Shown here piece by piece: positions 12,723-22,870 of a DNA stretch of 64,000 bases; the first letter of the stretch is position 1, and each line of letters opens with the position of its first letter. Both the position numbers and the translations under genes were made by a program. The stretch comes from Armigeres subalbatus (lineage: Eukaryota; Arthropoda; Insecta; Diptera; Culicidae). The DNA is taken from assembly GCF_024139115.2 (NCBI RefSeq), contig NC_085140.1, positions 460,071,506 to 460,135,505 of the forward strand. The letters run 5' to 3'. The notes under the pieces are model-generated. The model searched no databases, had not been told where the DNA came from, and was given only the letters and a program-made list of their open reading frames with translations.

Positions 12723-14425
12723 AACGTTGCGTTGAAAGCTGAGATCCGGCATACTCGGACATGTTCAGGAAGGCGCTGCAAAAGTGCCTGGACGAATGCA
12801 ATTTTCCAGAAATGTGGAAGATCCAGAAGCTGGTGTTGCTGCCTAAACCAGGAAAGTCACCCGGCAATCCGGCCGCGTACAGGCCTATATGCCTATTAGA
12901 CACGCTCGGGAAGCTCCTTGAGAGAATCATCCTCAATAGGCTGACGAAACTTACAGAGGGGGAACGCGGGCTGTCGAATATGCAGTTCGGATTCCGTAGA
13001 GCAGTATCGACGGTGGATGCAATTCGAACAGTGCTCGAGAGTGCTGAGAAGACGTCAAAGCAGAAGAGACGAGGAGATCGGTACTGCGCAGTGGTCACGA
13101 TAGACGTGAAGAACGCGTTCAACAGCGCCAGCTTTGAAGCCATCGCGACGGCGCTGCACAGAATGCGGGTCCCTAACTACCTGTGCAATATCCTGAAAAG
13201 TTATTTTCAGGGTAGAGTTCTGACGTATGATACGAACGAAGGACATAAATCGATGCGCGTTACAGCGGGTGTTCCCCAGGGTTCCATACTTGGTCCAACT
13301 CTTTGGAACGGGATGTTCGACGGAGTGTTTACTTTGCAGCTACCCAGGAAAGTGAAAATTGTGGGTTTTGCAGACGACGTGTCACTAGCGGTGATGGGCG
13401 AGACTCTTGAAGAAGTGGAGGTGTTGGTGATGGAGACGATAGCCATGATCGAGCGCTGGATGAGCGGTGTTAAGCTGCAGATAGCTCACCAGAAAAAGGA
13501 GGTGCTATTAGTCAGCAACTGCAAAGCGATTCAGCGGATGGAGATCGTCGTCGGAGGCCATGCGATTACTTCGAAGCGATCACTGAAGCACTTGAGAGTG
13601 ATGATCGACGATCGGCTAAATTTCAACAGCCACGTTGACTACGCCTGTGAAAAGTCGGCGTAGGCAATGAACGCGATAGCGAGGATCATGCCAAACGTAG
13701 GCGGTCCAAGAAGCAGCACGAGGCGTCTGCTAGCCAGTGTCTCGTCATCGATACTGCGATATGGGGTTCCTGCTTGGGACAATGCACTGCAAACCAAGCG
13801 GAACCGGGAAAAGCTGAAAAGTGTGTTCCGGCTGATGGCCATTCGAGTCGCGAGCGCATATAGAACGATATCTTCAGAGGCTGTATGTGTTATTGCTGGG
13901 ATGCTACCCATCTGCATCACCCTGGAGGAAGACATCGAGTGTTATCGGCGAAGAGACACCAGAAACGTAAGGAAGGAGGTGAGAATCCGATCGATGGCGA
14001 GATGGCAACAAGAGTGGGATAGTACGGAGAAAGGGAGGTGGACCCACCGGCTCATCTCAAACCTGTCGGTGTGGATGAACAGAAAGCATGGTGAAGTGAA
14101 CTTTCACCTGACGTAGTTTCTGTCGGGTCACGGATGCTTCCGAAAGTACTTACATCGGTTTGGACATACTAATTCACCGTTATGTCCAGAGTGTGAGAAT
14201 GTCGAAGAGACTCCAGAACACGTGGTATTCGATTGCCCAAGGTTTGCGGAAGTACGTAGAGGAATGCCTGCCCTAAGGGCGGACAACATCGCAAAGCGAA
14301 TGTGTCACGAAGAAGGCACGTGGAATGTGGTCAGCAGAGTCGTGACGCAAATACTGTCAGAACTGCAGGGTAGATGGAGAAGTGACCAGCGAATAAGCGT
14401 AGTCTCGGGGGGAAATCCAGTGTGA
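12723..14425 (+). pseudogene. R1-clade ORF2 fragment (RT and C-terminal finger)
   Basis: RT motifs are present: YRPICLLDTLGKLLERI, GVPQGSILGPTLWN and GFADDVSL, then the C-terminal finger CPECENVEETPEHVVFDC. One shift occurs near 12750 and two in-frame TAG codons lie at 13661-13663 and 14114-14116. Copy 1 has CAG (Gln) at both places, so each is a C-to-T change. ORF2 is roughly 75-80% identical to copy 1 at the DNA level by eye over the RT. Confidence 0.85.
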
Positions 14426-14881
14426 GTCCAGTGAGCAGTGTTTGGTCTCGGGTCGTCGGGGCGCCAGCGAACCGGAAGTCTTCTGCTAACCGGAATTGTT
14501 GGACCGACCTCGGCACTCGAATTACCAACCTGCTGAAGAAAGAAGAAGGAAGTGCTTCGGGTATGTAGGGCACCGCCAGTGCGGACGTTATCCACCACCG
14601 GAACTGTCGGACCACCTCTGCAACCCGAAAACGAAGACGGCGCAATGCGCGAAAGCGTCCCCTGCGATAGCCGCCGGTAGTTGGGGCACCATCAGTGCGG
14701 AAGTTTCCTTCACCGGAACTGGTGGACCACCTTCGACGCCGGGGGAAGTCAGAAGGATTTGAGTGAGGAAGTTTATGGCACAACCGCCGAGGGATCGAGA
14801 CAACGTAGCAGTGGATCTCAGCAAGCCAGTCGGCGAACTAGCCTAAGCTAGGGGCCGGAATTTTAGAAGAAGTGCATGAGC
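12723..14881 (+). mobile_element. R1-clade retrotransposon, 5'-truncated second copy
   Basis: It begins abruptly inside the RT coding region (NVALK..., equivalent to about 9655 in copy 1) directly after a (CA)n stretch, a normal 5' truncation. It ends with the same GTGCATGAGC 3' end as copy 1, followed by an (ACTT)n run at 14883-14905. The orientation matches copy 1, so the two are head to tail. Confidence 0.85.
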
Positions 14882-15189
14882 AACTTACTTACTTACTTAC
14901 TTACTCGCAACAAGTTGCATTCGACAAATTGGTCAGATCGGACTATGGGCTCGGAAGTTATGGCCAAAATACCACTTTTTTATACCACTTTATACCACTC
15001 ATTTTTTAGGCACTTATCCTTAACCGATTTGCTCGCAACAAGTTGCATTCGACGCGGAATCCTGTCCCATTGTTTCCTATTGAAAATTGGTTATATCGGA
15101 CTATGGGCTCAAAAGTTATGGCCAAAATACTATTTTTATAACTCACGAGAAAGGCTCCATTACCGCTAGGTGGATTAATCTGGGTTTTT

Positions 15190-15614
15190 TATTCGTATAT
15201 TTATTTAGTAGGCACTCGTGTTCTTAACCGCTACTGTGCCGTGATCTACTATGGTATTCTGCTGTACAGAATCCACACAAAATCTATTTTAGACATCCAT
15301 TATTCGTTATTGTTGTCGTTGCCAGTTCATCTTGTTGTGAGTCCATTGTGTCCATTTGTCCATGTCGTGTATCCAAGGATCGTTGCATTGTTCCGTTGCC
15401 ATTCAATCCGGATAACGTTGGAGGAATGCCTCCGAGAAGAACAAGTTGTCAGTCGTCATCAGGCAGCCGCGATGGTAAGGCGCGTACCCCAAAACGCCAC
15501 CGTATGGGCTGCGGATCCGGCGACTGACGAGGATTTGGTGGAAGGGCTGGGAATCGAACCCATGACCATTCGCTTGTAAGGCGAACGTGTAGCCAACTAC
15601 GGTACGGGACCCCC
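15190..15614 (-). mobile_element. tRNA-Val-like SINE
   Basis: On the minus strand a tRNA-like head (15614 to about 15537) has a recognisable A box region (TAGTTGGCTACACG), an anticodon loop CTTACAA (TAC, Val) and a perfect B box GGTTCGATTCC. The acceptor ends do not pair properly, so it is a SINE head and not a tRNA gene. The body runs to an A-rich 3' end (AATAAATATACGAATAAAAA) at about 15190, next to the end of the foldback element. ACCCAG occurs at both edges and could be a short duplication. Confidence 0.7.
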
Positions 15615-16344
15615 TGGGTCTATGAGTGTGAAAAAAATATGTTGTAACTCAGAAAAAATGTTCTATCGAATAAATACAAAAAAATAAACATGTTTTTCAA
15701 AATTGAAAAACCCAATTGATCACTCTAATTTTCGAGAATCGAGAGCAACACAATTTTACTCAGTTACTGAGTAACTGAAAGTTAGCATAATGGTTGTCGA
15801 AATCATTTGATTTTAATTGAATGTTTCCTCATTTTGGACTAAGGTAGATTTTTTATCATTTTTTACACACTGAATTATTTATTCAGGAAACTGCAGTTGC
15901 CCATTTTTTTATTTAAAACAGGATATTAAAAGCAAAATAGAATCATGCGAAATATCATTTTTAATTCAAACTAACTGAACAATTGTTAACCCTCCGCAAC
16001 TCGCTTCAACTTTCATAACACGAGAACTCGCGTGTTGTAAAAAGTACAACAGTCTTAAAATCCGTTATAATGAAGCCAATTCAAATGATATCAACGTGAT
16101 TTTTTCGGGAAAATAATAAAGGGGATATATTCTCTCATTGAGGACATTTTTAAGTCCAATGGATCTTCTGCTGGTCCTCCGGAAGATCCGGAACCAACGG
16201 AACACCGGTGAAAATAGTCCATCTTCACAATAAATGGCGCAATGCTTCTTATAAGAGTTCTAAAAACTCTGAAAAAAATCTAAATCCATCTATAATCCCA
16301 TGCGGCCCTATGAGTCAAGAAAAAAATTGATTTAGAATTCTCCC

Positions 16345-17690
16345 ACTGAGCGGCGCTAGTGTACATGAAAATACCAGTTTGGTTCGATATCTCGAGATCT
16401 ATGGGATTTAGGAAATTTCCGTCTTCTACAAAGTTGTTCAAGGATTGGAAACCAATATGTTGAGAAACTGTTAAGTTCAGAATTCAGCCGTAAGGCGGCG
16501 CTAGTGTATATGAGTTATTAGTTTGGTTAGATATCTCGGGATTTGTGGGAATCAGAAAGTTGCCGTCTTCTACAAAGTTTTTCGAGGATTGGAATCCAAT
16601 ATGTTGAGAAGCTAATTAGTTTGAAATTCATCCGCAATGTGGCGCTACTGTATATGAGAGATCAGTTTGCCATTTTCTATAAAGTTGTTCGAGCATTGGA
16701 AACCCATATGTTGAGATACTGTTTAGTTCAGAATTGAGCCGTAAGGCGGCGCTAGTGTATATGAGAGATCAGTTTAGTTCGATATCTCGGGATCTATGGG
16801 ATTTAGTAAATTGCCGTTTTCTACAATGTTGTTCGAGTACAAAGAACCAATATGTTGAGAACTGAATAATTTATAATTCATCCACAAGGAGGCGTTACTG
16901 TATATGAGAGATCAGTTCTTCGATATCTCGGGATCTGTGGGATATAGAAAGTTACCGTCTTCTACAAAGTTGTTCGAGGATTGGAAATCAATATGTTGAG
17001 AAGCTAATTAGTTTAGAATTCATCCGCAAGGTGGCGCTACTGTATATGAGAGATCAGTTTGGTTCCATATTTCGGGATCTATTGGTTTTGGAAAGTTGCT
17101 ATCTTCTATAAAGTTGTTCGAGCATTGGAAACCAATATGTTGAGAAATTGTTAAGTTCAGAATTAAGTCATAAGGCGACGCTAGTGTATATGAGAGATCA
17201 GTTTAGTTCGATATTTCGGGATCTGTGAAACTTAGAAAATTGCCTTCTTCAACAAAATTGTTCGAGGACTGGAAACCAACATGTTGAAAAACAGAATAAT
17301 TTAAAATTCATCCGCAAGGAGGTGCTACATACTGCATATGAGATATCAGTTCTTCGATATCTTGGGATCTGAAAAGAAAATTGCCGTTTTCTACAAAGTT
17401 GTTCGGGGATTGGAAACCAATATGTTGAAATATTGTGAAGTTTAAAATTCATCCGTAGAGTAGTGATAGCACATGTGAGACCACCAGTTTGATTATACAA
17501 CCCCGGAGCTGTGAAATTAGAGAGTGGCCGTCTTTTTCACAGCTGCTCGAGGATGAAAACCATTATTCTGAAAAACTGTTTAGTTTGGATTACATCCGCT
17601 GGGTGGTGATATATGGATCAACCAGTTTTGTTAGATGTCGCAGGATATTTAAAAGTGCCTTCATTTACAGTTATTTGGGATTTGAAAACC
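16345..17690. repeat. Tandem array, ~142-bp unit, about 10 copies
   Basis: The phrase GGCGCTAGTGTATATGAG (with variants) recurs near 16353, 16492, 16637, 16743, 16886, 17028, 17172, 17317, 17458 and 17597. Spacing is about 139-145 bases apart from one shortened unit of ~106. Units share GATATCTCGGGATCT and CTACAAAGTTGTTCGAG. Copies decay progressively toward the 3' end. It is non-coding. Confidence 0.9.
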
Positions 17691-17694
17691 TATG

Positions 17695-17870
17695 TGTTCA
17701 GAAAAGTGTGTCATATATCAACCGTTTCTGCCTCATACACAGGATGCCTTGGGTTCGATCTCAGGCCCATTTAATTCGCCTACTTTGTATCTTTCTGTAT
17801 ACTTCTCATGTTACAGCAATCGCTAGAACACGAAATAGATTTCCGTAGCGTTTCCATTTTAATCCCGTAC
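17695..17870 (+). mobile_element. Decayed Gecko-like SINE fragment
   Basis: The stretch has a B-box-like GGTTCGATCTC preceded by TTTCTGCCTCATACACAGG and followed by CGCCTACTTTGTATCTTTCT. These correspond in order to the head and body start of the SINE at 5643-6083. The 5' acceptor part and the tail are missing. It lies between the two tandem arrays of the piggyBac-like element. Confidence 0.5.
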
Positions 17871-18289
17871 CTTCAACTTGACTAGTCTAACAGTAACTGT
17901 TATGGGCCAAACACAATTGGTACGTTTGCGTGCGTTTTGACAATTTTCCCATTGGAAATGCAGGAAAAACTTATTTCTTACGCCCAATTAGAATTCCGTA
18001 TTTTCCAATCATCCCAACAAAGTTTTTTAGCTGAAATAGCCTTTTTGGCCAAATAAGACCAATATCTCTTGAATTTCTAATGTGGTTATTATCATCAATG
18101 ACTACTATTTAGGCATTATTATGATAGAAATCATTTTTCATTTGTTTGCGTAGTACATATATTTTTGAGCTATTATTATACCTTTGGCGAAGGTGGAAAA
18201 CTCTATACAATATTTGATGGTAAAGAGCATTGACTAACTTCCTGGTCATTATCAGAAATGGTTTAGAAGAAAATCGTTGGTCTAGGTCG

Positions 18290-19880
18290 AACTGTACAAA
18301 ACGACCATTCACAGACGTTCCAGATTTGCGGAAAGGCCGTCTGGTAGCCACCTGCGGCGGTTGCAGAGTAAGAACTGTGAATTAACACTAAGACCACCAT
18401 CAAAAATTGCGCTACTCTAGGACGAACCATCCAAAATGACCATTTTCCAAGTTATTCGGAAGGCCGCCTGGTGGCCACGTGCAGTCATAGCTGATTAAGA
18501 CTTTGAAATATCTTCAAGGTCATTGTCAGAAAAGGTTTAGAAAAAATGCGCTGCTCTAGGAAAACTTTCCAAAATCATCATTTCTACGGTCGTTCCGGAT
18601 TATCCCGAAGGCCATCTGGTCAGAAATGGTTTAGAAAAATTGTGCTACTCTAGGACGAACTTCACAAAATTACCATTTTTACGGATGTTCCTGATTTTCC
18701 GGAAGGCCGCCTGGTGGCAACCTACGGTTATAGTAGAGTAAGAACTGTGGAATATCTCCAAAACCATTATCAGAAATGGTTTACAAAAAAAATTGCGCTG
18801 CTCTAGGATAAACTTTTCAAATTTACAATTTTTACAGACGTTCCGGATTATCCGGAAGTCGGTCTGGTGGCCACCTACGGCCATAGGTGAGTGAGAACTG
18901 CGAATTAACTCAAAGGTTATTGTCAGAAATGGTTTAGAAAAAATGCGCTGCTCTAGGACAAACTTTCCAAAATTACATTTTATACGGACGTTCAGGGTTT
19001 TCCGGAAGGCCGCCTGGTGGCCACCTGCGGTCATAGCAGTGTAAGAAATGTATTTTAGCTACATGCCTACATGACCATCATAAATGGAAAAAATTGCGCT
19101 ACTCTCAGACGAACTTTCCAGAATGACCATTTTTACGGACGTTCCGGATTATAAGGAAGGCCGTCTGATGACCACCTACGGTTATAGTAGAGTAAGAACT
19201 GTGGAATATCTCCAAAATCACCATCAGAAATGGTTTAGATAAAATTGCGCTGCTCTAGGACGAACTTCACAAAATGATCATATTTACGGACGTTCCGGGT
19301 TTTCCGGAAGACCGCCTGGTGGCCACTTGCGGTCATAGCAGTGTGAGAAATGTGTTTTAGCTCAAACATCCCTATCAGAAATGGTTTAGAAAAAATTGCG
19401 CTGATCGCGGACTAACTTTTCAGAATGAACATTTTTACGGACGTTCCGGATTATAAGCAGGTTCGTCTGGTGGCCACCTACGGTTTAGCAGAGTAAGAAC
19501 TGTGGAATATCCCCAAAATTACCATCAGGTATGGTTTAGAAAAAATTGCGCTGCTCTAGGACAAACTTCACAAAATGACCATTTTTACGGACGTTCCGGA
19601 TTTTCCGGAAGGCCGCCTGGTGGCCATCTGCGGTCATAGCAGTGTGAGAAATGTGTTTTAGCTCAAACATCCCCATCAGAAATGGTTTAGAAAAAATTGC
19701 GCTGCTCTCGGGCGAACTTTCCAAAATGACCATTTTTACGAACGTTCCGGGTTTTCCGGAAGGCCGCCTTGTGGCCACCGACGGTCATAGGTGAGTGAGA
19801 ACTGCGAATTAACTCCAAGGTTATTATCAGAAAAGGTTATTAGAAGAAAAAATCGCGTTACTTTAGGATGAATTGTTAAT
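18290..19880. repeat. Tandem array, ~150-bp unit, about 11 copies, partly alternating
   Basis: GGCCGCCTGGTGGCCACC (or variants) recurs near 18338, 18466, 18609, 18703, 18859, 19007, 19157, 19307, 19457, 19609 and 19759. Between about 19007 and 19759, units with AGAGTAAGAACTGTGGAATA alternate with units with GTGAGAAATGTGTTTTAGCT, giving a ~300-bp higher-order period. It is unrelated in sequence to the neighbouring 142-bp array. Confidence 0.9.
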
Positions 19881-20114
19881 GGAATAAATAAATAATTCAT
19901 TACTGGACACTTTTCCCAGTGCATCTGAGCCTTTTTTTTAGCTATATTTACCCGAGCCTTCTATCGAATCACTTTTATTATCTTTTCAATTGATGAAGAA
20001 CTAATTTTTTGAGGAATATATAGTGGTTTGGTGCAAATTGGTCAACTGACTAAAAAGATATCTCATTTTTACTCAATGTGTTGTACTTTTTACAACGGTG
20101 CGAGTTCCGGAAGG

Positions 20115-20500
20115 TTAAAAGCACAACATTGTTAGAAAAACCAGTTTGATGTACATAACATGGGTCTGCTTTCTATACTCGATAATCGATTTCGGAAGGT
20201 CAAATTCGAACGATCAAATCTAGGTCAAATAGGGGGAATGACGGCTTTGGCAGGTTTTGTTCCATTATTGTCAGGGGGGTTTTTCATGATCGATTATGCT
20301 CAAATTTGGCCTAAGCATTCTTTGCATATCAAAGAATATTGTGGCCAAATTTCATAAAATTCGGTCGACGTTCTTCTCCAATCAATTATTGCCCTACTAT
20401 CAAAATTAAAAAGTAAACATTTATTTATCGAGATCTCTCGATGCAGATTTCGATGTAAGATGTAATTCAGACTAAGTAATTCAGACTAAAAGAAAGTGTA
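20115..20500. other. Unassigned AT-rich sequence
   Basis: No gene was recognised. It holds short ORFs only. The sequence has the look of a dispersed repeat (GGCCAAATTTCATAAAATTC near 20342) but no second copy occurs in the window. Confidence 0.4.
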
Positions 20501-20860
20501 ACTAAATAAACCCTGATTAATCCACCTAGCGGTGATGGTGCCTTACTCGTTCGTTCAAAAGGGTTAAGAAATATATAAGAAAAGTCTAAAATAACACTAA
20601 TAAGTGGATAGATCCTATTTTTCATACTTGTTTATATGAATTCTGCAATTTCTCGCAGAACGCAACTTGTTGCAAGCAAATCGAATGAGCATAACTGTCA
20701 AAATTTGAAATTTGAATTTTAACCATCCCATAGTCCGATCCAGCCAATTTTTAATATGAAACAATTGGACAGGATTCTTCGTCGAATGCAACTTGTTGCA
20801 AGTAAACCAGTTAAGGGTAAGTACGAAAAAACTAACTAGAGATTTTGCGCACACACGCAG
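20501..20860. mobile_element. Half of the foldback/167-bp-monomer element
   Basis: It begins AAACCCTGATTAATCCACC, the same TIR as at 7048, followed by about one and a half inverted copies of the 167-bp monomer (GCAACTTGTTGCAAG, CCCATAGTCCGATC) and GCGCACACACGCAG. The opposite arm is absent. Sequence after 20861 (Ser/Gly-rich in one frame, then A-rich) may be the start of another (CA)-targeted insertion, but I cannot confirm it. Confidence 0.65.
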
Positions 20861-21448
20861 TTCGACGGATGAAGCTGGAAATGATTCCGCAGGCGGATTG
20901 TCTGGTGAATCGAGTTACGACAGTGGTGCAGCCGGTAGCACTACCATTGCTTCCAAAAAGTAAGTATAAAATCACAAAAATTGCTTATAAAACGACCGCA
21001 AAACAATAATAAAAACGACTCCGGTGGTAATAGACGGAGGTCTACAAAAAAGAGAAAGTTATAGATAAAGACTCCAGTGGAGATAGACGAAGTACGCCAA
21101 AAAACAGAGACTGCAAAGAAAAGCAAAAAAAAATACAAAAAAAAGATATACAAAAGAAATTTTAAAAGAAAGGTCCTTTCCAGGATATATTAATAACACT
21201 TTATGATTCAGAAAATAATAATAATAATAATGAAAGAAGAAACGTGGTTGTACATTGAAAGCCGCATTTTTTTTTTTTTGAAAACTTCTTCTAAAAACGA
21301 ACAGTGGGTAATGTCTGTGACATAACCGCTAAGTGGACGTAGGACTTGACTTGACTTGAGAAAAAATATCCACTGTTAGTTTTAACGCTATTTATGAAAA
21401 TCACGCATAAAATTTTATCTCTAGAATATTGGATTTGGCACCCAAGTA
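20861..21448. other. A-rich sequence with short repeats; possible LINE remnants
   Basis: Two imperfect copies of a GACTCCRGTGG...TAGACG motif lie near 21015 and 21070 in A-rich sequence. An (AAT)n run is at about 21216-21231. A tail-like (ACTTG)n run sits at 21345-21358 after CTAAGTGGACGTAGG. These look like ends of truncated retroelements, but no coding part is recognisable. Confidence 0.35.
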
Positions 21449-22698
21449 CAATTTCAGGGTTGTTACGACTAAGCGAATTTCGCGATTTTCGCGGATTTTG
21501 CGGTTTTCGCGGATTCGGCGTGGATTTACATAACGATTTTAGGACTTTGTGCGGATTTAGTTTTAGGAGTATTTAAACAAATGAAATTCTATATATAAGG
21601 ACGTGTATTTGAAAATTAGTTTTATGTCTATCTAGATGGGCTTTATTCTCGTTAGCAAATGTTTTCGAGAAAAAAAGGTTTGTAGTTATTTACTAACATC
21701 AATTTTCGGATATTAACAAACCCTGTTTGAATTCCATGGTTACACTCTTGAGCATTGATTAAACAAATGTTATGAGGAGAGGGGCGCCACTTGTTGTCAT
21801 TTTTTAAACCATTCTGAAGCATGGCGCATTCAAAACATGTCTGTTGAAGGACATGAACTCCCGTCTTTTAAGTGCTTCCGCAGAAATTGTTTTTGACGTT
21901 GATTTTGAAAAAAAATTTGTTGAAAATTTTTGAAAATCTTTTCCTGGAAGAGTTTTTGCAGAGATTCCCGAGAAATTCCCGCAAAAATTCACGTTGCGAT
22001 TTCCTTCGAAGTTTATTTAGCTATGATCACAAGAATTTCTGTGAAAAATCCTGAAAATTTAACAACAGATTTTTCGGAAGTTTTTCAACCAAATTTTTTT
22101 CCAAATTTCGGAATTCAACCAACCAATTTCTGTTAGAATTTCCCAAGCGATTTCTGTAGGAATTAATTAGGGGTGTCCACATACAGTTTCCGAAAATTTC
22201 CTGCATGTTGTTTTTGAGGAATTCACAAAAATTTTTGATAAAATGAAGTTCCGCATAAATTTCCAGGGAACCTTCTGCAAGAATGGAGAAATTTCCACAG
22301 ATGTTCTCGGAGAAACACCCGCAGACAATTTTGGAGCGACTTCTTCAGAAATTCCAAGAAGGACCATCTAGATGAGTTGTTATATCAACTGCTTTTTCCT
22401 TAATCCTATTTTCAATTTTGTACAAACATGTGTAACGTTGAAGTTAAAACATATACTTAAAATCAGTAATATTATAAAAACGAAATCGAAAAAAGACGTT
22501 CACTAAATTGTTATAATGTTCAGCGTAATATTTAACATTGATATTTAATGTGTATTTGCTTAGAATTTAGTTTTGGGTCGCGCGGATTTGGCGCAGAATG
22601 GATTTTCATGTCGCGCGAAAAGGGCGTGGATTTGATTTTAGTCGGCGCGGATTTTGCGCGGAAAGTATTTCAGGATCTCCGTAACAACCCTGCAATTT
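21449..22698. mobile_element. TIR element with 6-bp target duplication
   Basis: The element is 21455-22692 (1238 bp). It starts CAGGGTTGTTACG and ends with the complement CGTAACAACCCTG, and is flanked by CAATTT on both sides (21449-21454, 22693-22698). GCGGATTTTGCG-type words cluster near both ends in opposite orientation as subterminal repeats. The centre (about 21880-22370) is degenerate GAATTTCC-like short-period sequence. There is no transposase ORF. A 6-bp duplication does not fit the 8-bp hAT rule, so the superfamily is uncertain. Confidence 0.65.
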
Positions 22699-22810
22699 CT
22701 ATCCCGAAGGGAATTGAAAGCTTTGATATTTATCTCTATCATTGGCTCTCTGAAGAACCGTTTGTTTTTTGGACATACATGCTGCATCATGTGGCTTTTC
22801 TTCAGCCTGT

Positions 22811-22870
22811 CTCGGCTCATCACCGATGCCGGCCGGCCTCGGCTCATCACTGATGCCGGCCGGTCTCGGC
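22811..22870. repeat. 27-bp tandem repeat, 2.3 copies
   Basis: Units at 22811-22837 and 22838-22864 differ at two positions and a third partial unit follows. Each contains the palindrome GCCGGCCGGC or a close variant. Confidence 0.85.

Larger units (their letters stand above)
15990..20114. mobile_element. piggyBac-like TIR element (TTAA-flanked) carrying tandem arrays
   Basis: TTAA lies at both edges (15986-15989 and 20115-20118). Inside, the left end reads CCCTCCGCAACTCGC and the complement of the right end reads CCTTCCGGAACTCGC. A second inner inverted block, GTTGTAAAAAGTACAACA, is shared by both ends. TTAA target sites with CCY termini are typical of piggyBac-type transposition. The 4.1-kb interior has no transposase ORF; it is mostly two unrelated tandem-repeat arrays, so the element is non-autonomous. 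Confidence 0.65.

Noticed and set aside
15537..15614. tRNA-Val (TAC) gene on the minus strand
   Set aside because: Acceptor strands do not pair and the sequence continues into a SINE body with an A-rich tail.
16345..19880. CRISPR-like regular repeats
   Set aside because: Units are 142-150 bp tandem repeats without unique spacers, in a eukaryotic transposon.
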